From Ureibacillus massiliensis 4400831 = CIP 108448 = CCUG 49529 (GTDB lineage Bacteria; Bacillota; Bacilli; Bacillales_A; Planococcaceae): a stretch of 45,034 nt of DNA. Both the position numbers and the translations under genes were made by a program. The DNA is taken from the NCBI RefSeq assembly GCF_000772965.1, contig NZ_JPVQ01000028.1:1-45034 (forward strand), in the 5' to 3' direction. Shown here piece after piece: positions 32,449-41,393 of this stretch (the stretch's first letter is position 1; every line of letters begins with the position of its first letter). The notes below the pieces were generated by a model, which was not told the DNA's origin, searched no databases, and worked only from the letters and a program-made list of their open reading frames with translations.

Positions 32449-33681
32449 TTGTCGAGGATTATTTTACATGTTGATATGAACAGTTTTTATGCTTCAGTGG
32501 AGCAAGCGTATAATCCGGAGTTAAAGGATAAACCAATCGCCATTGCAGGAGATCCAAAGCAAAGACGAGGGATTATTGTTACAAGTTCCTATGAAGCTCG
32601 CGCAAAGGGTATATATACAACGATGAATGTTGGCGAAGCTTTACGAAAATGTCCAGGTCTAATTTTATTACCCCCAGACTTCCCAAAATATCGACTAGCT
32701 TCAAAAGCTATGTTTTCAATTTTGCGAGAATATACAGACTTGGTTGAACCGGTTTCCATTGATGAAGGATATATGGACATTTCAGCTAAATCTAAAGAAC
32801 GACATCCAATTGAAATTGCAAAAGAAATTCAGCTTCGTATTCAAAACGAATTAGATCTTCCTTGTTCGATAGGCGTTGCGCCAAATAAATTTTTAGCTAA
32901 AACTGCTTCTGATATGAAAAAACCTATGGGTATCACTATTTTAAGAAAACGTGATGTTCCATCCATTTTATGGCCTTTACCTGTCATAGAAATGCACGGA
33001 ATAGGTGAAAGTACAGCGAAAAAATTACAGACCATTAAAATAAATACAATTGGTGACTTAGCACAGTCAAATGAAGGTTTATTAAAAGAAGCTCTTGGAA
33101 AAAATGGAATAAGATTGCGAGAACGTGCTAATGGTATCGACTTTCGAGAGGTTGATCCAGATTCGATTTATGAAACAAAAAGTGTAGGGAATTCAACAAC
33201 GTTGCCATTTGATGAAACGGATATAGATAAGCTTACAGATACTTTTCAAATGTTATCTGCAAAAGTAGCAGAAAGATTAGAAGTGAAAAAGCTATGTGGT
33301 TCAACGGTCAGTATCCAAATTCGAGATGCTGATTGGCATAATAGCTCACGTAGTAAAACATTACAAAACGATATTTATTTAAAAGATGATATTTTTGAAG
33401 AGGCGATAAAATTATTCCACAAGGGGTGGGATGGCTCTCCGATACGTTTATTAGGTGTAACGGTATCAAATGTTCGTGATCGAAAAAATTCTGCTCAACA
33501 ACTATCCTTTGATAACTACGAAAAATTTGCCAAGCAGGAACCTATTTACGAATTAATTGATGAAATTGAGAAAAAGTTTGGAAAAGGTCTAATCCAAAAA
33601 GGTATTGAAATTGATAAAAAAACTACCTATGCCTCTAAAACAAGTTTCAGTAAGGATTTTTTAGAGGATTTGAAAGAGTAA
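32449..33681 (+). CDS. dinB: DNA polymerase IV (Y family)
   Basis: Translesion DNA polymerase of 410 aa. Catalytic residues lie in ILHVDMNSFYASVEQA (first Asp), SIDEGYMD (Asp-Glu pair, SIDE) and the little-finger domain follows after the helix-hairpin-helix around MHGIGESTAKKLQTI. It matches B. subtilis PolY1/YqjH. The TTG start at 32449 is chosen because GGAGGTGGGG lies 4-8 bp upstream and the Y-family core begins a few residues later; upstream in-frame codons are not conserved. I see no SOS box just upstream. rnz follows after 19 bp. Confidence 0.92.
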   Translation: MSRIILHVDMNSFYASVEQAYNPELKDKPIAIAGDPKQRRGIIVTSSYEARAKGIYTTMNVGEALRKCPGLILLPPDFPKYRLASKAMFSILREYTDLVEPVSIDEGYMDISAKSKERHPIEIAKEIQLRIQNELDLPCSIGVAPNKFLAKTASDMKKPMGITILRKRDVPSILWPLPVIEMHGIGESTAKKLQTIKINTIGDLAQSNEGLLKEALGKNGIRLRERANGIDFREVDPDSIYETKSVGNSTTLPFDETDIDKLTDTFQMLSAKVAERLEVKKLCGSTVSIQIRDADWHNSSRSKTLQNDIYLKDDIFEEAIKLFHKGWDGSPIRLLGVTVSNVRDRKNSAQQLSFDNYEKFAKQEPIYELIDEIEKKFGKGLIQKGIEIDKKTTYASKTSFSKDFLEDLKE

Positions 33682-33700
33682 TATAAAACGGAGGCTTATT

Positions 33701-34639
33701 ATGCAATTACAATTTTTAGGTACTGGAGCTGGAATGCCTTCAAAAGAAAGAAATACAAGTGCATTAGCATTTAAATTGCTAGATGAATGTGGCACGATTT
33801 GGTTATTTGATTGTGGGGAAGCAACTCAGCATCAGATTTTACATACTTCTATTCGACCACGAAAAATTGATAAGATTTTTATTACCCATTTACACGGAGA
33901 TCATATATTTGGCTTACCAGGCTTTTTAAGCTCTCGTTCATTTTTAGGTGGGGAAGATCCATTAACCTTGTATGGTCCAAAAGGATTGAAAAGTTGGGTT
34001 TTATCGACTTTTGAATTATCCAATACACATATAACCTATGATATTCAATTTGTGGAAGTTGAAGAAGGTATTATTTTTGAGGATGAGCAATTTATCGTAA
34101 CTGCATTGGAATTGGAGCATGTCATACAATGTTTTGGTTACCGCATAGAACAGAAACCATTACAAGGTGAATTGCTTATTGAAAAGGCTCGTGAACTAGG
34201 TGTGCCAAAAGGTCCGCTTCTAGGAAAATTAAAAAATGGAGAAAATATAACATTAGAAAATGGGACGGTTGTATATAGTAAAGATGTAACAGCACCCCCA
34301 AAAGAAGGGTTTGTAGTTTCGATTTTAGGTGATACAAAGTATTGTGGTAATGCAATAAATTTAAGTGAAAATGCGGATATAGTCGTCCATGAAGCTACTT
34401 TCGATCATAATACAGCAGAGCTTGCAGCAAGTTACGGACATTCAACAAACCTTGAAGCCGCTAAAATTGCAAAAGAAGCGCATGCAGAAAATCTAATTTT
34501 AAACCATCTGAGCGCAAGGTTTTTATTCCCACAAATTCAAGCATTAGTTACTGAAGCAAAGGGGATTTTTCCAAATACTTTTATCGCCAATGATTTCGAT
34601 GAATTTTTGTGGAAAAATAATAAGTTATTAAAAATATAA
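33701..34639 (+). CDS. rnz: Ribonuclease Z
   Basis: tRNA 3'-end processing endonuclease of 312 aa, metallo-beta-lactamase fold. The zinc motif THLHGDH gives H63, H65, D67 and H68, and further ligands are in LEHV, GDTKYC and LNHLSARF. The exosite arm with GxPKGPLLGKLKNGE is present, typical of the long RNase Z form. Strong CGGAGG site. It lies directly after dinB and is ended by a terminator. Confidence 0.95.
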   Translation: MQLQFLGTGAGMPSKERNTSALAFKLLDECGTIWLFDCGEATQHQILHTSIRPRKIDKIFITHLHGDHIFGLPGFLSSRSFLGGEDPLTLYGPKGLKSWVLSTFELSNTHITYDIQFVEVEEGIIFEDEQFIVTALELEHVIQCFGYRIEQKPLQGELLIEKARELGVPKGPLLGKLKNGENITLENGTVVYSKDVTAPPKEGFVVSILGDTKYCGNAINLSENADIVVHEATFDHNTAELAASYGHSTNLEAAKIAKEAHAENLILNHLSARFLFPQIQALVTEAKGIFPNTFIANDFDEFLWKNNKLLKI

Positions 34640-34665
34640 ATAAGATAGAAAAAACATGCTTTAGA

Positions 34666-34713
34666 GCACCTCCATTATTAGAAACAATTCTAATATTCGA
34701 AGGTGCATTTTTA
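34666..34713 (+). terminator. Terminator after rnz
   Basis: An imperfect stem (about 34666-34682 with 34690-34706) with a central mismatch is followed by T-rich sequence. Confidence 0.7.
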
Positions 34714-34796
34714 ATTGAAATATAATTATATGTAGAAAATAGTAGAACAAACGAGTAAAATGATAGTGTGATGGAGAATTAATAAGGGGTGGTCAA

Positions 34797-35027
34797 ATGA
34801 ATCAACCAAAAATCAATCCTGCTGTTTTACGTTTACTCGTAATATTTCCAAATGTTTTAAGCTATCTACTATTATTTGGTTTAATCATTTATATCATTAC
34901 GAATTTTGAGGGATTACAAGCAGCTAATGCTTTGAATATTTGGATTATCATAACTGCAGTTCTTGGACCTATGGCTTTGTTCACTACATATTCAATTGTG
35001 AAACGTATAAAGGAAGGTACTCTTTAA
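34797..35027 (+). CDS. Small membrane protein with two predicted helices
   Basis: A 76-aa protein with hydrophobic segments at about residues 12-34 and 45-68 and short charged ends (basic C-terminus IVKRIKEGTL). No family is recognised. A good AAGGGGTGG site precedes ATG 34797, and codon use resembles the neighbours. Its location between rnz and yqjM is not occupied by an obvious homologue in B. subtilis as far as I can recall. Confidence 0.7.
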   Translation: MNQPKINPAVLRLLVIFPNVLSYLLLFGLIIYIITNFEGLQAANALNIWIIITAVLGPMALFTTYSIVKRIKEGTL

Positions 35028-35029
35028 TA

Positions 35030-35083
35030 TAAAAAAATACGCGTGAATAGATAGTTTTGTTACTTCAAAACTATCTATCACGC
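35030..35083 (-). terminator. Terminator of yqjM
   Basis: A hairpin of about 18 bp with one bulged A (35041-35059 with 35066-35083). Read on the minus strand it is followed by a run of seven T, so it ends the yqjM transcript. Confidence 0.85.
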
Positions 35084-35097
35084 GCAGGTTATCTTCC

Positions 35098-36117
35098 TTA
35101 AAAACGCCAACCTCGATCATATGAATCATTTGGCGCTTCAATTGTTATCCCCAGCTGCACTGCTGCCGTGTATGGGAAATGAGGATTTCTTAAAAGTTCC
35201 CGTCCAATAAAGATTAAATCTGCCTTTTGCTCCTGTAAAATAGCCTCGGCATCTTTTCCGTTTGTAATAATACCAACTGCTCCAGTTGCAATGTTTGCTT
35301 CTTGTTTTAAAGTTGCAGCGTAAGGAACTTGATAAAGGGGGAAGGATGTAACTGATACAGATACAACGCCACCAGAGCTCACATCGATCAAATCAACATC
35401 TTGAGACTTCATCCTTAATGCAAATTGAATATAATCCTCTGGTTTTAATCCACCTTCAGCATATTCATTTGCAGATATGCGAACAAATAGGGGACCATCC
35501 CAAATTGAACGGACTGCATCAATTACTTCTCTAAGTAAACGATATCGGTTTTCAATAGAGCCACCATATTCATCTGTTCGTTGATTTGTTAATGGAGATA
35601 AAAATTCATTAAGTAAGTAACCGTGCGCCCCATGGATTTCTAAAACGTCGAAACCTGCTTTTATCGCTCGTTGCGCAGCGGCCTTAAATGCTGAAACAAC
35701 CTCTTTTATATCGTTCTTTGACATTTCTAAAGGCGTTTTATACATTTCACTAAATGCAATAGATGATGGGGCATATGTATCGCCATCAACCGTTGCTTTT
35801 CTTCCAGCATGAGCAAGCTGAATGCCAGCTTTTGAACCATACGCTTTTACGTTAGATACAATTTTAGTCAGGTTTTCAATATGTTCATCGCTCCAAATGC
35901 CTAAGTCTTTATTTGTAATTCGACCTTCTGGAACAACTGCAGTAGCTTCTAAAATAATCAGTCCAACTTGACCGATTGCTCTTGATGTATAATGAACAAG
36001 ATGAAAATCAGTAGCAATACCGTCATCCTCCGCCTGGTACATGCACATAGGGGACATTACTATGCGATTTTTAAGTTCAATAGTTCTTATTGAAAATGGT
36101 TCAAAAAGTTTTACCAT
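35098..36117 (-). CDS. namA: NADPH dehydrogenase, old yellow enzyme (YqjM/NamA)
   Basis: FMN-dependent ene-reductase of 339 aa. The redox-tuning cysteine C25 is in SPMCMYQ, as in B. subtilis YqjM C26. Substrate histidines lie in [10 protein letters not shown], and the C-terminal DRGWRF contains the arginine finger that reaches the neighbouring active site. It reduces activated alkenes and is linked to oxidative or xenobiotic stress. In B. subtilis yqjM also sits close to proI (yqjO), as here. Confidence 0.94.
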   Translation of the reverse strand: MVKLFEPFSIRTIELKNRIVMSPMCMYQAEDDGIATDFHLVHYTSRAIGQVGLIILEATAVVPEGRITNKDLGIWSDEHIENLTKIVSNVKAYGSKAGIQLAHAGRKATVDGDTYAPSSIAFSEMYKTPLEMSKNDIKEVVSAFKAAAQRAIKAGFDVLEIHGAHGYLLNEFLSPLTNQRTDEYGGSIENRYRLLREVIDAVRSIWDGPLFVRISANEYAEGGLKPEDYIQFALRMKSQDVDLIDVSSGGVVSVSVTSFPLYQVPYAATLKQEANIATGAVGIITNGKDAEAILQEQKADLIFIGRELLRNPHFPYTAAVQLGITIEAPNDSYDRGWRF

Positions 36118-36231
36118 AATTCAAACTCCTTTCAAATTAGCTACTCTCTTATCTTACAGAAAAATACGCTCGTATGGAAAAAAGTTGCTTTGGTAAGAGA
36201 AGAGTAATAGAAAAGACGAAAAAAGCTTTGA

Positions 36232-37038
36232 TTATTCTCCCTTTGCTAATTCTCTAGATCTTGCTTCTGCACTTTTAATACATTGATAAATGGCCTCATT
36301 GAAATGATGACTTTCTAACGCTTGAATTCCTGCCTCAGTTGTTCCTCCTGGACTTGTCACTTTTTTTCGTAGAACATCAGGCTCTTCTTTTATTTGCTGT
36401 AACATCGCGGCTGATCCAGCGATTGTTTGAACCATTAATTTTCTGACGGTCTCCTTTGATAAGCCAAACTCTGTTCCTACCTTTTCCCAAGCCTCGAGCA
36501 GATAGTATAGATAAGCTGGACCGCTTCCAGATAGAGCTGTAACAGCATGTAATTTTTCTTCCTCGACTTCAATAACAATGCCAATTGCATCTAGCATTTG
36601 TAAATATTGTTTCTTTAAATCCTCATTCACATCTTCATTGAATGCAACACCACTCGCTGACATTCCGATAGTTGCTGATGTATTTGGCATAACACGTGCG
36701 ATCGGTCTATTTCCTAATAAATTAGAAATTGCATTAATTGATATTCCGGCCATTACTGATAATACAGGTGTGTTCTGTGCAATAAATGAAGAAATAGATT
36801 CCATAGCAACTTTTCCATCCTTTGGTTTCACCGCTAAAACGATGATATCCGCATGAAAAAGTTCTTCCTTTTTTTGTAATATATTCACGCCATATTTTAA
36901 ACTTAATTCATCAAGTCTTTCATAATTTGAGCGATTTGTTATATAAATCTGTGTTGCGTCTACCACATTTTGTTCAATCCACCCCTGAATCATTGCTTCA
37001 GCCATTGATCCTGCTCCAACAAAAACTACTTTTTCCAT
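36232..37038 (-). CDS. proI: Pyrroline-5-carboxylate reductase
   Basis: Last enzyme of proline synthesis, 268 aa. The Rossmann loop is VVFVGAGSMAEAMIQG at residues 4-19, with RVMPNTSATIG and the C-terminal signature LSGSGPAYLYYLLEA and VTSPGGTTEAGIQAL. It corresponds to B. subtilis ProI (YqjO). A strong CGGAGGGA site precedes ATG. Upstream lie a proline-specific T-box leader and a consensus promoter, so expression rises when tRNA-Pro is uncharged. Confidence 0.95.
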   Translation of the reverse strand: MEKVVFVGAGSMAEAMIQGWIEQNVVDATQIYITNRSNYERLDELSLKYGVNILQKKEELFHADIIVLAVKPKDGKVAMESISSFIAQNTPVLSVMAGISINAISNLLGNRPIARVMPNTSATIGMSASGVAFNEDVNEDLKKQYLQMLDAIGIVIEVEEEKLHAVTALSGSGPAYLYYLLEAWEKVGTEFGLSKETVRKLMVQTIAGSAAMLQQIKEEPDVLRKKVTSPGGTTEAGIQALESHHFNEAIYQCIKSAEARSRELAKGE

Positions 37039-37082
37039 CTATATCCCTCCGTTTCAATATATGTGTTAAGTTCATAACAAAT

Positions 37083-37330
37083 AAAAAATGCGTTTTCCAT
37101 CCTTAAATAAGGACGAAAAACGCATACAGTTTCCGCGGTACCACCTTAGTTTGCCATAATAGCACAACTCATTTCCTTTTATCGCAAGGCTACGGTCATG
37201 TTGTCATGACTGTTCAGAAGTAGGTTCAATGAATTGAGGGGGTTATGCTATTCTCACCAAACATAGCACTCTCTTAAACCATCAAATCATTTACTCGGCT
37301 TCATCATTACATTTTTAATATTAAGAATAA
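37083..37330 (-). ncRNA. T-box leader, proline-specific, controlling proI
   Basis: On the minus strand the leader contains the T-box core AAGGTGGTACCGCGG (plus 37132-37147). It is followed by a terminator stem that closes to a run of T (37083-37125) and overlaps the antiterminator region. Upstream stem I shows AGTA and AGAGAG motifs. The specifier context GAACCTACT places CCT (proline) at 37224-37222, in agreement with the downstream gene proI. Confidence 0.93.
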
Positions 37331-37335
37331 TGAAA

Positions 37336-37364
37336 ATTATATGCACTATACGAGAATATGTCAA
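37336..37364 (-). promoter_or_regulatory. Consensus sigma-A promoter of the proI T-box
   Basis: On the minus strand TTGACA (37364-37359) and TATAAT (37341-37336) are separated by exactly 17 bp, a perfect consensus promoter. The start is expected near 37330. Confidence 0.92.
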
Positions 37365-37462
37365 CTCTGTTACATAGACGAAATTAGAAAAAAGAAGTAA
37401 AATATAATGAATAATGATTCATTTTTTAAAATAATTGTTTAGTTCACTTAGGGGGAAGATTA

Positions 37463-38404
37463 ATGAACATACATAAAATAGTTTTGCCAACACCATTTCC
37501 TGTTGGAGATGTTAATGTGTTTTTAGTGAAAGGAGAAGCATTGACATTATTTGATGCAGGTCCAAAGACAACAGAGGCCTATGAAACATTGAAAACGGGA
37601 ATCCGTGCAGCTGGCTATGAAATGAAAGATATCGATCAAGTCATTTTAACCCATCAACATCCTGACCATGCCGGATGGATTGATGCATTTCCAAAGGCAA
37701 ACATTTTAGCCCATGAGTATGTGGATCATTGGTTACGCCAAAAACCAGAGTTTCTTGAATACAGAGATCAATTTTATCAATATCATATGATACGGCAAGC
37801 AGTGCCTGAACGTTATATTGAAAAAATGTTGCAAATTCGAGGTGAACTAGAATTATTAGGTACTACGCCTTTAACTCATTTTATTCAAGATGGAGATGAA
37901 ATGCCTGGACATCCTGGATTGAAAGCACATTACACACCTGGTCATGCCCAAAGTCATTTGATTTTTGTTGATGAAAAAACAAACACAGCAATTGGGGGAG
38001 ATTTGTTGTTAGAAACAATCTCATCGAATCCTTTAATTGAACCGCCGATCGACCTTTCAATGGATCGCCCTAAAACGCTTCTACAGTATCATCAGTCTTT
38101 AACACTATTAAAGGATTTAAACGTAAGTAAATTATATACTGGACACGGCAATGAAATCGAAAACGTGAATGAATTAATTGATTTTAGAATTAAAAGAGAT
38201 CATAAGCGAGCAAAACAGGCTTATGATATTTTAAGTGAACCTAAAACAGTGTATGAGGTAACACAAAAATTATATGCATCTCTTTATAAATCAGAGCTTG
38301 GATTAACTTTGTCGAAAACAATAGGGGAGTTAGATTACTTAGAACAAGAAGGATTAGTTAAGGTAGAACTAGTAGGAGATGTTTTGATTTATTCAAGAAC
38401 ATAA
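37463..38404 (+). CDS. Metallo-beta-lactamase family hydrolase, YqjP-like
   Basis: A 313-aa protein with an N-terminal metallo-beta-lactamase domain: LTHQHPDHAGWI is the zinc motif (HxHxDH), then YTPGHAQSHLIFV and YTGHGNEI. The C-terminal 70 residues form a winged-helix-like region. It matches the position and type of B. subtilis YqjP, of unknown substrate. Glyoxalase II or RNase roles are less likely. Strong AGGGGGAAG site. Confidence 0.85.
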   Translation: MNIHKIVLPTPFPVGDVNVFLVKGEALTLFDAGPKTTEAYETLKTGIRAAGYEMKDIDQVILTHQHPDHAGWIDAFPKANILAHEYVDHWLRQKPEFLEYRDQFYQYHMIRQAVPERYIEKMLQIRGELELLGTTPLTHFIQDGDEMPGHPGLKAHYTPGHAQSHLIFVDEKTNTAIGGDLLLETISSNPLIEPPIDLSMDRPKTLLQYHQSLTLLKDLNVSKLYTGHGNEIENVNELIDFRIKRDHKRAKQAYDILSEPKTVYEVTQKLYASLYKSELGLTLSKTIGELDYLEQEGLVKVELVGDVLIYSRT

Positions 38405-38440
38405 AAAAAACCCAAATGTATTATTCGCTATACATTTGGG
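38402..38440 (-). terminator. Terminator of hmp
   Basis: An 11-bp perfect stem (38411-38421 with 38430-38440). On the minus strand it runs into eight T, so it ends hmp; it may also stop the plus-strand gene. Confidence 0.9.
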
Positions 38441-38489
38441 GTGAATTTTTACCTTATATTAGAAAATGTAAACTAAATAGTCGATTAAA

Positions 38490-39659
38490 TTATGCATGAG
38501 CAAATGCTTTTATCGTCATAGCAGGTCCAAAGAATTCGAAGTGAATATTTTCTTTAGGTACATTTAGTTCATTTAAAAGAGAAATAACTGTTTCCATAAA
38601 TGGTGCTGGTCCACATACATAAACTTCTGTTGTTTCTTTTATATAAGGAGCTAATACTTCTTTTGTAATATAACCTTCGGAATCTGAGTAGTAAGCTCTA
38701 TAAGTTCCGTTTAGTTCTTTAACTTTGTTTTCAATTTGCTCTTGAAAAGCGATTACATTTTTATTACGTGCTGTATGAACAAATGTTACATCACGTCCTG
38801 GTTCCATTGCTTGTAACATTGTATTTAATGGCGTTACACCAATACCACCGCTAATAAATAGAGTAGGATTGTTAGTTTCTGATAAAGTAAATAAGCCCGC
38901 TGGAGCACTTACATCAATGAAATCGCCTTCATTTACATTGTTATGAAGGTAGTTTGATACAACACCCTTTGGATCACATGCATCTTCACGTTTTACTGAA
39001 ATACGGTATTCGTTAGGATTTGAAGCCTGTGATAAAGTATAATGACGGTTTGATGTGTATTCATCCCCAGGTACTTTCACACGAACTGTAATATATTGAC
39101 CTGGTTGGAAAGCTGGTAAAGTGGAACCATCTTCAGGTACTAAATAAAATGATGTTACTTCTTCGTTTTCTTGCACTTTTTGAGCTACTTTAAATGGTTT
39201 AAATAAACGCCAACCTCCATTATCTTCTGCAGCTTTATATAAATCCTCTTCTACAGAAATAAAAATTTCTGCAATAACACCATATGCGTTTGCCCAAGCG
39301 TCGATAATTTCATCAGTTGCAGCATCACCAAGTACTTCTTTAATAGCACGAAGTAAATTTTCACCAACAATTGGATAATGCTCAGGTAAAATACCTAATC
39401 CGCGGTGTTTATGTGCAATTTGCATTACTACAGGTACGATTGGTTCTAAATTGTCGATATATTTTGCAGCAGCTAATACTGTATTAGCTAAAGCGGTTTG
39501 TTGACGACCTTTTTGTTGATTGGCTCTGTTAAAATAATTTAATAATTCTGGATGTGCATTTAACATATTGCTGTAAAAAGTTTTAGTGATTGTAACCCCA
39601 TGTTGTTCTAATACTGGTACAGTTGATTTAATAACGTCGATAGTTTGTTGTGATAACAA
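38490..39659 (-). CDS. hmp: Flavohemoprotein, nitric oxide dioxygenase
   Basis: Nitric oxide-detoxifying enzyme of 389 aa: N-terminal globin domain (to about residue 140), FAD domain with RHYTLSQA, and NAD domain with ISGGIGVTPLNTML and YVCGPAPFME. The proximal haem histidine lies in IAHKHRGLGI. The TTG start at 39659 is preferred: it aligns exactly with B. subtilis Hmp (ML-x-x-x-TI-x-IKSTVPVL), and GAAAGGA lies about 10 bp upstream. A GTG three codons earlier is too close to it. Divergent nsrR and a pair of repeats in between indicate NsrR control. Confidence 0.95.
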   Translation of the reverse strand: MLSQQTIDVIKSTVPVLEQHGVTITKTFYSNMLNAHPELLNYFNRANQQKGRQQTALANTVLAAAKYIDNLEPIVPVVMQIAHKHRGLGILPEHYPIVGENLLRAIKEVLGDAATDEIIDAWANAYGVIAEIFISVEEDLYKAAEDNGGWRLFKPFKVAQKVQENEEVTSFYLVPEDGSTLPAFQPGQYITVRVKVPGDEYTSNRHYTLSQASNPNEYRISVKREDACDPKGVVSNYLHNNVNEGDFIDVSAPAGLFTLSETNNPTLFISGGIGVTPLNTMLQAMEPGRDVTFVHTARNKNVIAFQEQIENKVKELNGTYRAYYSDSEGYITKEVLAPYIKETTEVYVCGPAPFMETVISLLNELNVPKENIHFEFFGPAMTIKAFAHA

Positions 39660-39712
39660 TTTAAACACGTCCTTTCAAAAGTCACTATACTCCTAGGGAT
39701 TTTTAAAAGCAA

Positions 39713-39772
39713 TATATAAAATACATCTTTAACAAATCAGACACAAATGAAGTATATAAAATACATGTTTAA
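39713..39772. promoter_or_regulatory. Two 20-bp direct repeats, candidate NsrR operators
   Basis: TATATAAAATACATCTTTAA (39713-39732) and TATATAAAATACATGTTTAA (39753-39772) match at 19 of 20 positions, with 40 bp period. They lie between divergent hmp and nsrR. The ATACATSTTTAA part resembles NsrR half-sites, and the left copy overlaps a plausible hmp -10 element (TTGTGT-N17-TATTTT on the minus strand). Confidence 0.7.
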
Positions 39773-39844
39773 AATTTGTAGATTTCTTATTAAAAATTTC
39801 TATGAGAAAATGATACAATGGTCTTAAGAAAGTGTGGTGGCATT

Positions 39845-40282
39845 ATGCGCTTAACATTATATACAGATTATTCATTAAGAGTGTTGTTATATCTTGGCAT
39901 AAAAGGTAATGAACAATTATCGACGATCCAAGAGATTGCTGACAATTATAATATATCGAAAAATCATTTAATGAAAGTAACCTATGAGTTAGGTCAACTC
40001 GGATACATTGAAACAATCCGTGGTCGCGGAGGTGGGATTCGACTTGCCATGAATCCTAATGACATAAATATTGGTCAAGTTGTGCGTAAAACTGAAGAGG
40101 ATTTTTACTTAGTTGAATGTTTTAATAGTGAAAATAATATGTGTAAAATCTCTCCAGCCTGCCAATTGAAAAATGCATTAAATGAAGCGTTAAAGGCATA
40201 TTTAGCTGTTTTAGACACATACAATTTAAACGACTTTTTAAAGTCGAAAGATGAACTATATAAATTATTAATAGGCGGATAA
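39845..40282 (+). CDS. nsrR: Rrf2-family nitric oxide sensor repressor NsrR
   Basis: Iron-sulfur cluster repressor of 145 aa. The winged helix-turn-helix is in IQEIADNYNISKNHLMKVTYELGQLGYIETIRGRGGG. The cluster cysteines are C92, C100 and C106, the same positions known for B. subtilis NsrR. NO destroys the cluster and relieves repression of hmp, which is divergent here. The internal ATG 39845 is chosen since Rrf2 proteins start MRLTLYTDYSLR; the longer frame from 39818 adds nine unconserved residues. The GGTGG ribosome-binding site is modest. Confidence 0.94.
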   Translation: MRLTLYTDYSLRVLLYLGIKGNEQLSTIQEIADNYNISKNHLMKVTYELGQLGYIETIRGRGGGIRLAMNPNDINIGQVVRKTEEDFYLVECFNSENNMCKISPACQLKNALNEALKAYLAVLDTYNLNDFLKSKDELYKLLIGG

Positions 40283-40312
40283 AGGGTATAGATTTTCTAT
40301 ACTCTTTTTTCT
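40283..40312 (+). terminator. Terminator after nsrR
   Basis: A 9-bp stem with one G-U pair (40283-40291 with 40297-40305) is followed by six T. Confidence 0.88.
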
Positions 40313-40466
40313 AATTTTAGAGTAGCTATTCAATAGGACAAAATTGATGGTTGCTTTTAAAACAAATTAATTTAAAACAAAATACAAAAAACAATCATTT
40401 ATAATATGAGATATAAACACATTATAAATAAAAGTATGGATTGTTCAGAAAGGAACATGCGGTGAA

Positions 40467-41216
40467 ATGAATGGTAAAGTTATCTTTATAACAGGAGCAA
40501 CTAGTGGAATTGGTCGAATAATTACAGAAATGTGTATTAAAAAAGGTCATATTGTTTATGCCACTGGACGCAATGAACCATCATTAGAAATGCTTAGTAA
40601 ATTAGGGGCAAATGTTTTTCAAGCAGATTTAACTAAAATAGAAGATATAGAAAGAGTTTGTAGAAATCTTCCTCCACTAGATGTCGCCATCATGAATGCA
40701 GGATTAGGTATTTTCCAAAATGCTTTCGATTTACTTGATGATAATATTAATGAAATGATCGATGTCAATGTGCGTGCACCGATGCTAATGACCAGAAGAC
40801 TTTCTCAATCTATGATAAAAAGAAAAAAAGGTCATATTATTTTTATCGGTTCTCAAGCAGGGAAGGTAGCAACGAGAAAAGCAAGTATTTATGCTGCTAC
40901 AAAACATGCTATTACAGGATTTGCAAATGGGCTTCGAATGGAGCTAGCACCATTTGATGTGAAAGTTACAGCAATTTATCCCGGACCCATTGATACTCCT
41001 TTTTTACAAAAGGTAGATGCAACAAATGCCTATCGTAAAAGTATAGAAAAATTTTTGTTAAAACCCGAAAAGGTCGCAACAGGTATCGTAAATTGTATCG
41101 ATAAACCTGTAAGAGAAATAAATTTGCCAAAGGTAATGGGTTTTACAAGCAAGCTTTATGCAGTAGCTCCCAGACTAGTTGAGATGTTAGGAAGCGGGTT
41201 TTTTAATAAAAAATGA
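40467..41216 (+). CDS. Short-chain dehydrogenase/reductase, YqjQ-like
   Basis: Classical SDR of 249 aa. Cofactor motif TGATSGIG is at residues 8-15, NAG at about 77-79, catalytic Ser in FIGSQAGK, and YxxxK in YAATKHAITGF. The substrate is unknown. Its position, after yqjP with hmp-nsrR interposed, corresponds to B. subtilis yqjQ. The ribosome-binding site is a weak GGTGAA close to ATG 40467. Confidence 0.88.
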   Translation: MNGKVIFITGATSGIGRIITEMCIKKGHIVYATGRNEPSLEMLSKLGANVFQADLTKIEDIERVCRNLPPLDVAIMNAGLGIFQNAFDLLDDNINEMIDVNVRAPMLMTRRLSQSMIKRKKGHIIFIGSQAGKVATRKASIYAATKHAITGFANGLRMELAPFDVKVTAIYPGPIDTPFLQKVDATNAYRKSIEKFLLKPEKVATGIVNCIDKPVREINLPKVMGFTSKLYAVAPRLVEMLGSGFFNKK

Positions 41217-41222
41217 TACATA

Positions 41223-41272
41223 AACGAGTAGAACGTAAACACTTAGAAAATAAAAGGTTTTACTCGTTTTTT
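41223..41272 (+). terminator. Terminator after the SDR gene
   Basis: An 11-bp stem with one G-U pair (41223-41233 with about 41257-41267), then six T. Confidence 0.75.
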
Positions 41273-41285
41273 AAATAGTTAATTT

Positions 41286-41366
41286 TTTATAAAAATACAC
41301 TTGTATTTATTTTTATAACGTGTTACTATTCATGTATAAAGTTTTATATAGTTGTATAAAAATACA
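41286..41366 (+). promoter_or_regulatory. argG promoter with array of ARG boxes
   Basis: A promoter TTGTAT (41301-41306)-N17-TACTAT (41324-41329) is overlapped and flanked by ArgR/AhrC-like sites. TGTATAAAAATACA at 41353-41366 is a perfect palindromic ARG box, TTTATAAAAATACA at 41286-41299 differs by one base, and half-sites begin at 41302 and 41334. This fits arginine repression of argGH. Confidence 0.75.
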
Positions 41367-41393
41367 TTCAGTGTTATCGGAGGCGTAAGTTTT

